Source: Sphingomonas profundi
Lineage (GTDB): Bacteria; Pseudomonadota; Alphaproteobacteria; Sphingomonadales; Sphingomonadaceae
Reading direction: 5' to 3'
Assembly (NCBI RefSeq): GCF_009739515.1
Contig: NZ_CP046535.1
Span: 4,015,501-4,079,500 of the forward strand
Length of the DNA: 64,000 bases
Shown here: piece by piece, positions 1-8,104 of the stretch
How positions within the stretch are numbered: the first letter of the stretch is position 1
Layout: each line of letters begins with the position of its first letter
Translations under genes and position numbers: made by a program
The notes under the pieces: model-generated
Database searches by the model: none
What the model was told of the DNA's origin: nothing
What the model saw: the letters and a program-made list of their open reading frames with translations, nothing else

Positions 1-1
1 G

Positions 2-37
2 GCCGCGCAGCTCGGCTATATCGGGCTGAACAGCTAG
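2..37 (+). CDS. C-terminal tail of an upstream gene (partial, unidentified)
   Basis: The window opens inside what may be the last eleven codons of a plus-strand gene, reading AAQLGYIGLNS and then TAG at 35-37. The fragment is too short to assign a family. It lies about 90 nt upstream of the DUF35 gene on the same strand and could belong to the same catabolic cluster. Only the open frame and stop are seen; that it is coding is inference. Confidence 0.25.
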   Translation, partial: AAQLGYIGLNS

Positions 38-129
38 GTACGGTCCGCAACCCTAGCGTTTTGATGGGTTCTAACCGCCGCTCCTTTGCGGCTTAGTGCC
101 GGCTCAATCGACATGGGGCGGCAGGGCAA

Positions 130-546
130 ATGGCCGATCGGCCGATCGCAGACGGACTCTATACCGACGGCCCGGCGCCGCGCCTGATCGGCGGGCGGCG
201 GCTGTCAGACGGCAGGATCACCTTCCCCATGCCGCAAGGCGGCGAGGCGGCCTTCTACGAGCCGGTGGAGCTGGCCACGCAGGGCACGCTGTGGTCGTGG
301 ACGGTGCAGCGTTTCCGCCCGAAATCGCCGCCTTATGCCGGGCCGGAGGCGTTCCAGCCCTACCCGGTCGGCTATGTCGAGCTGCCCGGCGAGGTGATCG
401 TCGAGACGCGGCTGGTGGACGTGGCGGTCGAGCATATCCGCACCGGCATGGCGATGGAGCTGGCGATCGTGCCGTTCGTGGCCGATGCGGCGGGCGGCAC
501 CGTGACGACCTTCGCCTTCCGCCCGGCCGAAGGAGCCATCGCATGA
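130..546 (+). CDS. DUF35 / OB-fold acyl-CoA-associated protein
   Basis: This 138-residue protein resembles the OB-fold (DUF35) proteins that sit next to thiolase-like enzymes. The core reads as a beta-rich domain with a WSWTVQRFRPKSPPY stretch and a PYPVGYVELPGEVIVETRL stretch. Both are typical of the OB fold that follows a rubredoxin-like zinc ribbon. The usual CxxC zinc ribbon is not visible, so this may be an OB-fold-only version. The ATG at 130 follows a GGGCGGCAGGG ribosome-binding region. The stop overlaps the thiolase-like start (ATGA at 543-546), which implies translational coupling and probably a two-subunit complex. In steroid side-chain degradation, DUF35 proteins partner the Ltp2-type aldolase; applying that role here is inference. 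Confidence 0.85.
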   Translation: MADRPIADGLYTDGPAPRLIGGRRLSDGRITFPMPQGGEAAFYEPVELATQGTLWSWTVQRFRPKSPPYAGPEAFQPYPVGYVELPGEVIVETRLVDVAVEHIRTGMAMELAIVPFVADAAGGTVTTFAFRPAEGAIA

Positions 547-1691
547 GCCAGGACGTCTGCATCGTCGGCATCGGCATCCACCCGTTCGGGCGCACCGAGG
601 GCATGACCGGCATGGACATGGGCGTCGCCGCCGTCCGCTCGGCCGTGGCCGATGCCGGCATCGGCTGGCCGCAGATACAGTTCGCCTATGGCGGATCGGA
701 CGCGTCGGGCAACGCCGACACGATGGTGGAGCGGCTGGGCCTGACTGGCGTCCAGTTCATCAACGTGAAGAATGGCTGCGCCACCGGCGGCTCGGCATTG
801 TTCGCCGCCTCCGCCTCAATCCGCTCGGGCGAATATGATCTCGGCCTGGCGGTCGGCTTCGACAAGCATCCGCGCGGCGCCTTCGATCCCAAGCCCGCCG
901 ACTGGGGACTGCCGGACTGGTATGGCGAGGTGGGCCTGATGCTCACCACCCAGTTCTTCGCGATGAAGATCCGCCGCTACATGGATCAGTTCGGCATCAC
1001 CGAGCGGACGCTCGGCATGGTCGCCGAGAAGGCGTTCCGCAACGGCCAGCACGCCGAGCACGCCTGGCGGCGCGAGCCGGTGGATCTCGACACGATCCTG
1101 ACGGCGCCGCTGGTCAGCGATCCGTTCACCAAGTTCATGTTCTGCTCGCCCGCGGAGGGCGCGGTGGCGCTGGTGCTGGCCAGCGAGAAGAAGGCGCGGG
1201 AGCTTGGCGTCACCCCGATCCGCCTGAAGGCGGCGGTGATGCGCACCCGGCCGGCGGGATCGTTCGAGGTGTTCGCGCCCTCGCTCTCGGTCGAGCGCGG
1301 CGGCTCCGCCACCACCATCGCCGCGCGGGCCGCGTTCGAGCAGACCGGCATCGGCCCGGAGGATATCGACGTCGCCCAGCTGCAGGATACCGAGTGCGGC
1401 GCCGAGATCATGCACATGAGCGAGAACGGCTTCTGTGCCGATGGCGAGCAGGAGCGGTGGATCGCCGAGGGCCGCACCGACATCGGCGGCGCGCTGCCGG
1501 TGAACACGGACGGCGGCTGCCTCGCCTGCGGGGAGCCGATCGGCGCCTCCGGTCTGCGGCAGGTCTACGAGAATGTCGTGCAGCTGCGCGGCGCGGGCGG
1601 CGGGCGGCAGGTGCCGGGCGACCCGAAGACCGCGTACAGCCACGTCTATGGCGCCCCCGGCGTCTCCGCCGTCACCATCATGTCGCGCTGA
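543..1691 (+). CDS. Thiolase-like / lipid-transfer-type acyl-CoA enzyme
   Basis: This 382-residue thiolase-superfamily protein carries the nucleophilic Cys at about residue 79 in a KNGCATGGSA context, as in thiolases and SCP2-thiolases. In the C-terminal half the usual GHPxGxxG motif reads GEPIGASG (about residues 328-335), so the catalytic His is replaced by Glu. It therefore belongs to the divergent thiolase-like group rather than to the classic beta-ketothiolases. Members of this group paired with DUF35 proteins can act as retro-aldolases on acyl-CoA side chains. The ATG at 543 overlaps the DUF35 stop by four bases. The likely role is carbon-carbon cleavage or condensation on a CoA thioester; the substrate cannot be read from sequence. 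Confidence 0.85.
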   Translation: MSQDVCIVGIGIHPFGRTEGMTGMDMGVAAVRSAVADAGIGWPQIQFAYGGSDASGNADTMVERLGLTGVQFINVKNGCATGGSALFAASASIRSGEYDLGLAVGFDKHPRGAFDPKPADWGLPDWYGEVGLMLTTQFFAMKIRRYMDQFGITERTLGMVAEKAFRNGQHAEHAWRREPVDLDTILTAPLVSDPFTKFMFCSPAEGAVALVLASEKKARELGVTPIRLKAAVMRTRPAGSFEVFAPSLSVERGGSATTIAARAAFEQTGIGPEDIDVAQLQDTECGAEIMHMSENGFCADGEQERWIAEGRTDIGGALPVNTDGGCLACGEPIGASGLRQVYENVVQLRGAGGGRQVPGDPKTAYSHVYGAPGVSAVTIMSR

Positions 1692-1724
1692 TACGCCCCC
1701 GCTGAGAGAGGATCGACCAAGGCC

Positions 1725-2696
1725 ATGCAACATAGTCGCGAGGCGCTGCTGCACGCCTATCGCCAGATGAAGGTGATCCGCGAGTTCGAGGATCGGCTGC
1801 ACAGCGAGATCCAGACCGGCGAGATCGCCGGCTTCACCCACCTCTATGCGGGGCAGGAGGCGGTCGCCGTCGGCATCTGCGACCATCTCGACGACAACGA
1901 CAAGATCATCTCCACCCATCGCGGCCACGGCCACTGCCTCGCCAAGGGCGTGGACGTGAAGGGCATGATGAAGGAGATCTATGGAAAGGCGGACGGCACC
2001 TGCCAGGGCAAGGGCGGATCCATGCACATCGCCGACATCGACAAGGGGATGCTCGGCGCCAACGGCATCGTCGGCGCCGGCGCGCCGATCGCGGTGGGGG
2101 CTGCGATCGCCTGCAAGCTGGACGGCAAGGGCGGCGTCTCGATCGCCTTCTCGGGCGACGGCGCGTGCAACCAGGGCACCACCTTCGAGGCGATGAACCT
2201 GGCCGCGGTGGTGAAGGCGCCGGCCATCTTCGTGTTCGAGAACAACCATTATTCCGAGCATACCGGCCCGTCCTACGCCACCGCGACCGCCACCGACATC
2301 GCCGGGCGCGCGGAAGGCTTCGGCATCAAGGCATGGCGGGCGGACGGGATCGACTTCTTCTCGGTCTACGACACGATGCGCGAGGTGCTCGACTATGTTC
2401 GCGCCGGCAACGGCCCGGCGGCGGTCGAGTTCGATACCGAGCGTTTCTACGGCCATTTCGAGGGCGATCCGCAGCGCTATCGCGGCCCCGGCGAGCTGGA
2501 CCGCATCCGCGAGGAGCGGGACGCGATCAAGACCTTCCGCGAGCGCGTGACCGGCGCCAGCCTGCTGGACGCGGCCGATCTCGACGCGATCGACGCCGAA
2601 GTCGCCACGCTGATCGACGAGTCCGTCGACGAGGCCCGCGCCGCCGCCCCGCCGGATCCGGCCGACGTCATCAAGAACGTCTACGTCACCTACTGA
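1725..2696 (+). CDS. TPP-dependent dehydrogenase E1 alpha subunit (acetoin/pyruvate type)
   Basis: This 323-residue E1 alpha subunit belongs to the 2-oxoacid/acetoin dehydrogenase family. It binds thiamine diphosphate and decarboxylates or cleaves the substrate before acyl transfer to lipoyl-E2. The TPP motif starts with GDGA at about residues 144-147 and ends with NN at 173-174. The THRGHGH segment (about 64-70) is the conserved active-site loop. The length is normal for the AcoA-like and short PdhA group. It is followed 16 nt later by E1 beta and then E2, so the three form one operon. No E3 (lipoamide dehydrogenase) gene lies nearby, so E3 must come from elsewhere. Acetoin versus pyruvate or another 2-oxoacid cannot be decided from the motifs. 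Confidence 0.92.
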   Translation: MQHSREALLHAYRQMKVIREFEDRLHSEIQTGEIAGFTHLYAGQEAVAVGICDHLDDNDKIISTHRGHGHCLAKGVDVKGMMKEIYGKADGTCQGKGGSMHIADIDKGMLGANGIVGAGAPIAVGAAIACKLDGKGGVSIAFSGDGACNQGTTFEAMNLAAVVKAPAIFVFENNHYSEHTGPSYATATATDIAGRAEGFGIKAWRADGIDFFSVYDTMREVLDYVRAGNGPAAVEFDTERFYGHFEGDPQRYRGPGELDRIREERDAIKTFRERVTGASLLDAADLDAIDAEVATLIDESVDEARAAAPPDPADVIKNVYVTY

Positions 2697-2712
2697 TCGG
2701 AGCGCGCGAGCA

Positions 2713-3720
2713 ATGGCACAGATGATGTTGCGCGAAGCGATCGTGCAGACGCTTCACGAGGAGATGGCGCGCGACGAGAATGTCGTCGTGCTGGGCGAGG
2801 ATGTGGTCGGCGGCATGGGCACGCCCGGCGGGCCGGAGGCGATCGGCGGCATCTGGAGCACCTCGACCGGCCTGTGGGGCAAGTTCGGCGACCGCGTGAT
2901 CGACACGCCGATCAGCGAGAGCGCGATCGTCGGCGCGGCCGCTGGGCTGGCGCTGAGCGGCAAGCGGCCGGTGGCGGAGATCATGTTCGCTGACTTCATC
3001 GGCGTCTGCCTGGACCAGATCTGGAACCAGCTCGCCAAGTTCCGCTACATGTTCGGCGGCAAGACGGTGTGCCCGGCGGTGATCCGCATGGCTTATGGCG
3101 CCGGCCTGAACGCCGGGCCGCAGCATAGCCAGTCGGCCTACTCGCTGCTCACCGCCATCCCCGGCATCAAGGTGGTGATGCCGACGACGCCGGCCGACGC
3201 CAAGGGCCTGCTGACCAGCGCCATCCGCGGCGACGATCCGGTGATCTTCATGGAGCACAAGGCGCTGTACGGCGTGCGCGGCGAGGTGCCGGAAGGCGAC
3301 CATCTGCTGCCGTTCGGCCATGCCCGGCTGGTGCGCGCCGGCGAGCATGCGACGATCGTGACCTGCGGCTTCATGGTGAGCTTCTGCGAGCAGGCGGCCG
3401 ACATGCTGGCGCAGGAAGGCATCGCCTGCGACGTGATCGACCTGCGCACGACGAGCCCGATCGACGAGGAGGCCATCCTCGACTCGGTCGAGGCGACCGG
3501 GCGGCTGGTGGTGGTGGACGAGAGCCCGCCGCGCTGCAGCCTGGCGGCGGACGTCGCCGCGATGGTGTGCAACAAGGCGTTCGCCAGCCTGAAGGCGCCG
3601 CCCGAGCTGGTGACGCCGCCCCACTCGCCGGTGCCGTTCGCGCGCGAGCTGGAGCGCGCCTATCTGCCGCAGCCGAGCGTCATCGCCGATGCCGTTCGCA
3701 AGACGCTGGCGTATCGCTGA
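2713..3720 (+). CDS. TPP-dependent dehydrogenase E1 beta subunit (acetoin/pyruvate type)
   Basis: This 335-residue E1 beta subunit is the transketolase-like partner that completes the TPP active site with E1 alpha. It has the N-terminal LGEDV segment, the RVIDTPISE motif (about residues 57-65) typical of E1 beta, and a C-terminal transketolase domain with VIDLRTTSPIDEEAIL. The length matches the AcoB/PdhB family. It starts 16 nt after E1 alpha. Its TGA shares one base with the ATG of the E2 gene (TGATG at 3718-3722), so E1 beta and E2 are probably translationally coupled. Confidence 0.93.
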   Translation: MAQMMLREAIVQTLHEEMARDENVVVLGEDVVGGMGTPGGPEAIGGIWSTSTGLWGKFGDRVIDTPISESAIVGAAAGLALSGKRPVAEIMFADFIGVCLDQIWNQLAKFRYMFGGKTVCPAVIRMAYGAGLNAGPQHSQSAYSLLTAIPGIKVVMPTTPADAKGLLTSAIRGDDPVIFMEHKALYGVRGEVPEGDHLLPFGHARLVRAGEHATIVTCGFMVSFCEQAADMLAQEGIACDVIDLRTTSPIDEEAILDSVEATGRLVVVDESPPRCSLAADVAAMVCNKAFASLKAPPELVTPPHSPVPFARELERAYLPQPSVIADAVRKTLAYR

Positions 3721-5159
3721 TGGCTCTCCGCGCCTTCACCATGCCCAAATGGGGCATCGAGATGCAGCAGGGCACGCTTGCCGAGTGGCTCGTCAAGGAA
3801 GGCGAGCCGTTCGCCAAGGGACAGCTGCTCGCCCTGATCGAGACCGACAAGATCACCAACGAGGTGGAAGCCGAGGCGCCCGGCATGCTGCGCAAGCTGA
3901 TCGCCCAGCCGGGCGAGACGCTGCCGGTGGGCGCGCTGCTGGGCGTCTACGGCGACGCCGGCGACGATCAGGCGGCGGTCGACGCCTTTGCCGACAGCTT
4001 CAAGGCGGCCGATACCAGCACCGCCGTGGGCCGTGGCGCGCCGCCGCCGCCCGCGCCCAAGGCACCCGCCGCTGCTGCCGCCGCGCCGAAGCCGGCCGCC
4101 GCCAGGGTCGCGATCCCGGACGATCTGGCGATCAGCCCCGAGGCGCGCCGGCTGGCCGAGGAGGAGGGGATCGACGTCTCCGCCATCGCCGGCACCGGCC
4201 GCGGCGGCCGCATCACCCACCAGGACGTCACCCGCGCGCTGCGCGGCCAGGCCGATCCGATCGGCGGAGAGCCGGTGTCGACGGCGGTGGGCACGGAGGG
4301 GCTGGACGGCTTCTACGCCTCGCCGCTGGCCAAGCGGTTGGCGGTGCAGCACGGCATCGACCTGGCGGGCATCAGCGGCACGGGGCCGCGCGGCCGCATC
4401 TCCAAGGCGGACGTGCTGGCGAAGCTGCCGACGCCGGCAGCCGCGCCTGCTGCCACGGCATCGCCCGCGCCGGCGGACAACACGCCCATGATCGAGCCGA
4501 TGTCCTCGCTGCGCAAGACGATCGCGCGGCGGCTGACCGAGGCCAAGCAGAGCATCCCGCACTTCTACCTGCGTACCGAGGTGACTGTGGATGCGCTGCT
4601 GGCGCTGCGCCCCACCGCCAACATGATCCTGGGTGTGAAGGCGTCGGTGAACGACTATCTCGTCCGCGCGGTGGCGCTGGCGCTGGTCGAGGTGCCGGAC
4701 GTGAACATCCAGGTGCATGGCGACGCCATCCACCGCTTCCCCCACGCCGACGTGGCGGTGGCGGTGGCGAGCGAGAAGGGGCTGGTGACGCCGATCGTGC
4801 GCGGCGCGGACGGCCTGCGGCTGGACGCGCTCTCCGCCGCGATCAAGGCGCTGGTGGCCAAGGCGCAGGCGGGCAAGCTGGCGGCGGACGACATATCGGG
4901 CGGCACCTTCACCGTATCGAACCTCGGCATGTTCGGGCTCGATCAGTTCGACGCGATCATCAACCCGCCGCAGGGCGCGATCCTGGCGGTCGGCGCCTCG
5001 CGCAAGGTGTTCGCGCCCGGGCCGGACGGCGAGGGCCGGTTCGAGACCCGGATCGCCCTGAGCCTCTCCTGCGACCATCGCGCGATCGACGGCGCGACGG
5101 GCGCGAAATTCCTGGCGGCGCTGAAGGCGATCGTCGAGGAGCCGACGCGGCTGTTCTGA
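3720..5159 (+). CDS. Dihydrolipoamide acyltransferase E2 with two E3-binding domains
   Basis: This 479-residue lipoyl-dependent acyltransferase is the core of the E1-E2 complex. The order is a lipoyl domain (residues 1-80, lipoylated Lys44 in ETDKITNE), an Ala/Pro linker, a peripheral-subunit-binding domain at about 138-175, a second such domain at about 200-236, another Ala/Pro linker, and the catalytic domain with the DHRAIDG motif at about 452-458. Most E2 proteins have one such domain; two in tandem is unusual. The start at 3720 overlaps the E1 beta stop and begins directly with MALRAFTMPKWG, the normal lipoyl-domain N-terminus. The genes downstream are convergent. Confidence 0.93.
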   Translation: MALRAFTMPKWGIEMQQGTLAEWLVKEGEPFAKGQLLALIETDKITNEVEAEAPGMLRKLIAQPGETLPVGALLGVYGDAGDDQAAVDAFADSFKAADTSTAVGRGAPPPPAPKAPAAAAAAPKPAAARVAIPDDLAISPEARRLAEEEGIDVSAIAGTGRGGRITHQDVTRALRGQADPIGGEPVSTAVGTEGLDGFYASPLAKRLAVQHGIDLAGISGTGPRGRISKADVLAKLPTPAAAPAATASPAPADNTPMIEPMSSLRKTIARRLTEAKQSIPHFYLRTEVTVDALLALRPTANMILGVKASVNDYLVRAVALALVEVPDVNIQVHGDAIHRFPHADVAVAVASEKGLVTPIVRGADGLRLDALSAAIKALVAKAQAGKLAADDISGGTFTVSNLGMFGLDQFDAIINPPQGAILAVGASRKVFAPGPDGEGRFETRIALSLSCDHRAIDGATGAKFLAALKAIVEEPTRLF

Positions 5160-5188
5160 GAGACGGACCGTAGAGCGGTCCTGCAAAC

Positions 5189-5213
5189 GGCATCCGGCGT
5201 GCGCCGGGATGCC
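5189..5213. terminator. Hairpin between convergent E2 and acyl-CoA dehydrogenase genes
   Basis: GGCATCCGGC and GCCGGGATGCC form a ten-base-pair stem with one bulged G and a GTGC loop. It lies about 30 nt after the E2 stop in the gap between converging genes. There is no T-tract after the stem on the plus strand, so intrinsic termination is only a possibility. Confidence 0.4.
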
Positions 5214-5307
5214 GGAACTAAAAACGCTAGGAGTCGGACTGGCGGAAGCCGGAGCGCCAGCGGCGTGATTACCCGCTCTCCGGGACGCCGACCGATCGCC
5301 GGCCGGT

Positions 5308-6423
5308 TCAGGCGGCCAGCTGGTTGTAGCGGCGCAGTTCCGCGTCGCTGTCGCCGAACAGGGTCGCGAGCACCAGAATGCGCTTGTGGCCGTGGCCGAT
5401 CACCAGCTCGTCCGATATGCCGATACCGCCGTGGATCTGGATCGACTCCTCGCCGATCCGCACGGCGGCGGCGGCGATGAAGCTCTTGGCGGCGGCGGTG
5501 GCGGCGCGGCGATCGTCGGCGGCCTCGGCCGATTTCAGCGCCGCCCGCAGCATCAGCGAGCGGGATTGCTCGACGAGCACATAGGCGTCCGCCAGACGGT
5601 GCTGGAGCGCCTGGAAGCTGCCGATCGCGACGCCGAACTGCTTGCGCGTGCGAGCATAATCGAGCGTCGCCTCGAACAGCATCGCCATGATGCCGACCAT
5701 CTCGGCGCAGGCCGCCAGCCGCGCGCCATCCAGCAGCGCATCAAGCGCGGCGGGGGCAAGGCTGATCGGATCGCTCGCCGCGACGCCCTGCAGGCGCAGC
5801 TCCACCGCCAGCGATCCGTCAATCAGGCGGTAGGGGCGGGCGTGCACGCCGGCGGCGTCGGCCGGCACGAGGTAGAAGTCGATCGGCCCGTCGGCGCGTG
5901 CGCCCGGCGATCGCGCGGAGACGATGTAGGCGTCCACGCCCGCCCCGGCCAGCACCAGCGTCTTCTCGCCGTCCAGCCGGGCGCCGTCGCCGTCGCGCGT
6001 GGCGGTGGTGGCGACATAAGCGAGGTTGAAGCGGGCCTCATGCTCGAAGTGGGCGAAGCCGACCCGCGCCTCACCGGCCATGATGCGCGGCAGCCAGGCG
6101 GCCTTCTGCGCCTCGCTGCCGCCCCGTGCGATCAGCGCGCCGGCGAGCAGCAGATCGGGCAGCAGCGGTTCGGCGACGAGTGCGCGGCCTGCCGCCTCCA
6201 TGACGGTCGCGATCTCGATCGGGCCGCCGGCCAGGCCGCCATCGGCCTCGCCGAACGGCAGGGCGAGCAGCCCGAGTTCGCCCAGCTGCCGCCAATTGTC
6301 GCCCGAGAAGCCCGCCGGTTCCGCCTGATAGCGCTGCCTGCGCACCAGATCGTAGCGGTCCTCGGCGAACTTCTCGACGAGATCGCGCAGCATCGTCTGG
6401 TCTTCATCAAGCTCGAAATCCAC
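5308..6423 (-). CDS. Acyl-CoA dehydrogenase (divergent, possible partner subunit)
   Basis: This flavoprotein of about 371 residues belongs to the acyl-CoA dehydrogenase family. The N-terminal helical domain (MDFELDEDQTMLRDLVEKF), the middle beta domain and the C-terminal helical domain (TRKQFGVAIGSFQALQHRLA, then IQIHGGIGIS) are all present. Near the C-terminus, the region that often holds the catalytic Glu of the IYEGT motif reads ATLFGDSD, so that Glu is not evident. Steroid-type acyl-CoA dehydrogenases often work as heteromers in which one subunit lacks catalytic residues; pairing with the divergent gene at 6616 is inference. The GTG at 6423 has a GGAAAGG Shine-Dalgarno at good spacing; a GTG at 6438 is the alternative. 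Confidence 0.88.
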   Translation of the reverse strand: MDFELDEDQTMLRDLVEKFAEDRYDLVRRQRYQAEPAGFSGDNWRQLGELGLLALPFGEADGGLAGGPIEIATVMEAAGRALVAEPLLPDLLLAGALIARGGSEAQKAAWLPRIMAGEARVGFAHFEHEARFNLAYVATTATRDGDGARLDGEKTLVLAGAGVDAYIVSARSPGARADGPIDFYLVPADAAGVHARPYRLIDGSLAVELRLQGVAASDPISLAPAALDALLDGARLAACAEMVGIMAMLFEATLDYARTRKQFGVAIGSFQALQHRLADAYVLVEQSRSLMLRAALKSAEAADDRRAATAAAKSFIAAAAVRIGEESIQIHGGIGISDELVIGHGHKRILVLATLFGDSDAELRRYNQLAA

Positions 6424-6519
6424 CGAACGCCTTTCCACCTGCTACCCGGCCCGTCGGCGCGGCACGGGGCGAGCGGCTGCCCGCCGCTGCTGCCACAGCG
6501 GGATGCGCCACGCACGCTT

Positions 6520-6573
6520 GCTTGGAACCTAGCAATTTGCGCAGAAGTCGCGCGCGGCCGCTTGGTGTCTAGC
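6520..6573. promoter_or_regulatory. Paired operator-like motifs in the divergent acyl-CoA dehydrogenase promoter
   Basis: GCTTGGAACCTAGC at 6520-6533 and GCTTGGTGTCTAGC at 6560-6573 are two copies of GCTTGGnnnCTAGC exactly 40 bp apart, close to four helical turns. The first sits in an 18-nt imperfect palindrome, TTGCTTGGAACCTAGCAA (6518-6535). They lie in the 192-bp gap between divergent genes, a good place for a shared regulator. The regulator is unknown. Confidence 0.4.
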
Positions 6574-6615
6574 TGCTGCCATGCAACATATCGCGCCAGG
6601 GAGCGCTGGCCAGCC

Positions 6616-7824
6616 ATGAACTTCGAATTTTCCGCAGACGAGCTGGCCTTTCGCGACGAGGTGCGCGCGTTCCTCGACGAGCGCCTGACCGAGCGGTTGC
6701 GCGAAGGCGCGCGCGCCACGCCCACCGTGTTCGCCGAGCCGGACATCAGCCGCGAGTGGCAGCAGATCCTGAACGAGAAGGGCTGGCTCGGCTACAACTG
6801 GCCCAGGGAATATGGCGGCACGGGCTGGAGCCCGGTGCAGCGCTACATCTTCGAGAAGGAGTGCGCGCTGGCCGACGCGCCCGAGCTGCCGGTGCTGAGC
6901 CTGAAGCTGCTGGCGCCGGTGCTCTGGACGTTCGGCACGCCCGAGCAGAAGGCGCACTATCTGCCGCGCATCCTCTCCGGCGAGGATTACTGGTGCCAGG
7001 GCTTCTCGGAGCCCGGCTCCGGATCCGATCTGGCGAGCCTGAAGACGCGGGCGGTGCGCGACGGCGATCGCTACATCGTCAACGGCCAGAAGATCTGGAC
7101 CACCCACGCCCATTTTGCCGACCATATCTTCTGCCTCGTCCGTACCGACTCGGCGGTGAAACCGCAGGCCGGCATCAGCTTCCTGCTGATCGACATGAAC
7201 CAGCCGGGCGTGCAGGTGCGCAAGATTCGCGGCCTGGCCGGCGACTATGAGGTGAACGAGGTCTTCCTCGAGGACGCCGTCGCGCCCGTTCACGATCTGG
7301 TCGGCGACGAGGGGCAGGGCTGGACCATCGCCAAGTTCCTGCTGGAGAATGAGCGCGGCGGCTCCTGCCACGCGCCGCGCCTGCTGGCCGATCTCGCCCG
7401 GATCCGCGCCGCCGCCGGCTCCGAGCCGTCGGGCATCAACGGCGCGCTCGATCACGACCCGACCTTCCTCGGCCGCATCGGCCGGATCGAGCTGGACGCG
7501 CTCTCCCTCGAGATGATCGAGCTGCGCATTCTGGCGGAGGTGGCGCAGGGGCGGCCGCCGGGGCCGCAGACGTCGGTGGTGAAGCTGCTCGCCTCAAACG
7601 TGCGCCAGCATGTCGATGCGCTGGCGATGGGCAGCTATGGCTATGCCGGCCTGCAGATGTGCGACGAGCGGCCGCTCTACGGCAACGACGTGCCGGAGCC
7701 GATCCGCTGCCGCCCGGCGCAGGTGGCGCCGGCGGCCTATCTCAACGGCCGCGCGTGGACGATCTTCGGCGGCAGCAACGAGATCCAGCGCACGATCATC
7801 GCCAAGACCGTGCTGGGACTGTAG
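6616..7824 (+). CDS. Acyl-CoA dehydrogenase
   Basis: This 402-residue acyl-CoA dehydrogenase oxidises an acyl-CoA to the 2,3-enoyl-CoA with FAD and passes electrons to ETF. It has the conserved middle-domain signature QGFSEPGSGSDLASLKTRAV, the WTTHAHFADH stretch, and the C-terminal FAD motif TIFGGSNEIQR about 20 residues from the end. The ATG at 6616 gives the standard N-terminus MNFEFSADELAFRDEVRAFL; the frame extends far upstream but that part has no homology-like sequence. It is divergent from the acyl-CoA dehydrogenase at 5308-6423, and the two may form a heteromer. Confidence 0.93.
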   Translation: MNFEFSADELAFRDEVRAFLDERLTERLREGARATPTVFAEPDISREWQQILNEKGWLGYNWPREYGGTGWSPVQRYIFEKECALADAPELPVLSLKLLAPVLWTFGTPEQKAHYLPRILSGEDYWCQGFSEPGSGSDLASLKTRAVRDGDRYIVNGQKIWTTHAHFADHIFCLVRTDSAVKPQAGISFLLIDMNQPGVQVRKIRGLAGDYEVNEVFLEDAVAPVHDLVGDEGQGWTIAKFLLENERGGSCHAPRLLADLARIRAAAGSEPSGINGALDHDPTFLGRIGRIELDALSLEMIELRILAEVAQGRPPGPQTSVVKLLASNVRQHVDALAMGSYGYAGLQMCDERPLYGNDVPEPIRCRPAQVAPAAYLNGRAWTIFGGSNEIQRTIIAKTVLGL

Positions 7825-7840
7825 GCCCGATCGACATTGA

Positions 7841-7990
7841 GCGGATGAAGCCGGTTTGACTTGGATCTTGTGCGAACCGCTCATCCTGAGGAGCCATTGA
7901 GCCTGTCGAAATGGCGTCCCGAAGGATCCTTCGAGACGGGTCTTCGCCTTCGCTCAGCCCCTCCTCAGGATGAGCGGACATGCAAAAGCT
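7841..7990 (+). repeat. Intergenic palindromic hairpin repeat, copy 1
   Basis: The element has perfect 17-bp inverted arms, CCGCTCATCCTGAGGAG (7877-7893) and CTCCTCAGGATGAGCGG (7961-7977). A second perfect palindrome, CGAAGGATCCTTCG, lies in its loop. The whole element, including the flank GCGGATGAAGCCGGTTTGAC, recurs in opposite orientation at 53087-53213. Copy 2 lacks about 27 bp covering the inner palindrome. It lies between a gene end and a promoter, as expected for a dispersed noncoding repeat. Confidence 0.85.
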
Positions 7991-8104
7991 GAGTGGCGAT
8001 ACGCACTAGGCGCGGGCCGGGTCGATCGTCCCGTTCCGGTTCCGGCGGCGGCCATGGCGCAAAGGCTAGTTGCGCTGCGGCATGGCGGCCCCCAGATCGA
8101 GACG

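Noticed and set aside
96-542. Apparent N-terminal extension of the thiolase-like gene
   Set aside because: It reads the DUF35 gene in a wrong frame as Arg/Ala-rich sequence. ATG at 543 overlaps the DUF35 stop and gives the normal thiolase start.
816-2456. A 546-codon open frame on the minus strand, antisense to the thiolase-like and E1 alpha genes
   Set aside because: High GC leaves long antisense frames open. The sequence is rich in Asp, His, Arg and Ala with no family motifs, and the plus strand carries clear, well-conserved genes.
5386-6615. Long in-frame extension before the acyl-CoA dehydrogenase at 6616
   Set aside because: It is antisense to the other acyl-CoA dehydrogenase and has no motifs; ATG at 6616 gives the standard N-terminus.
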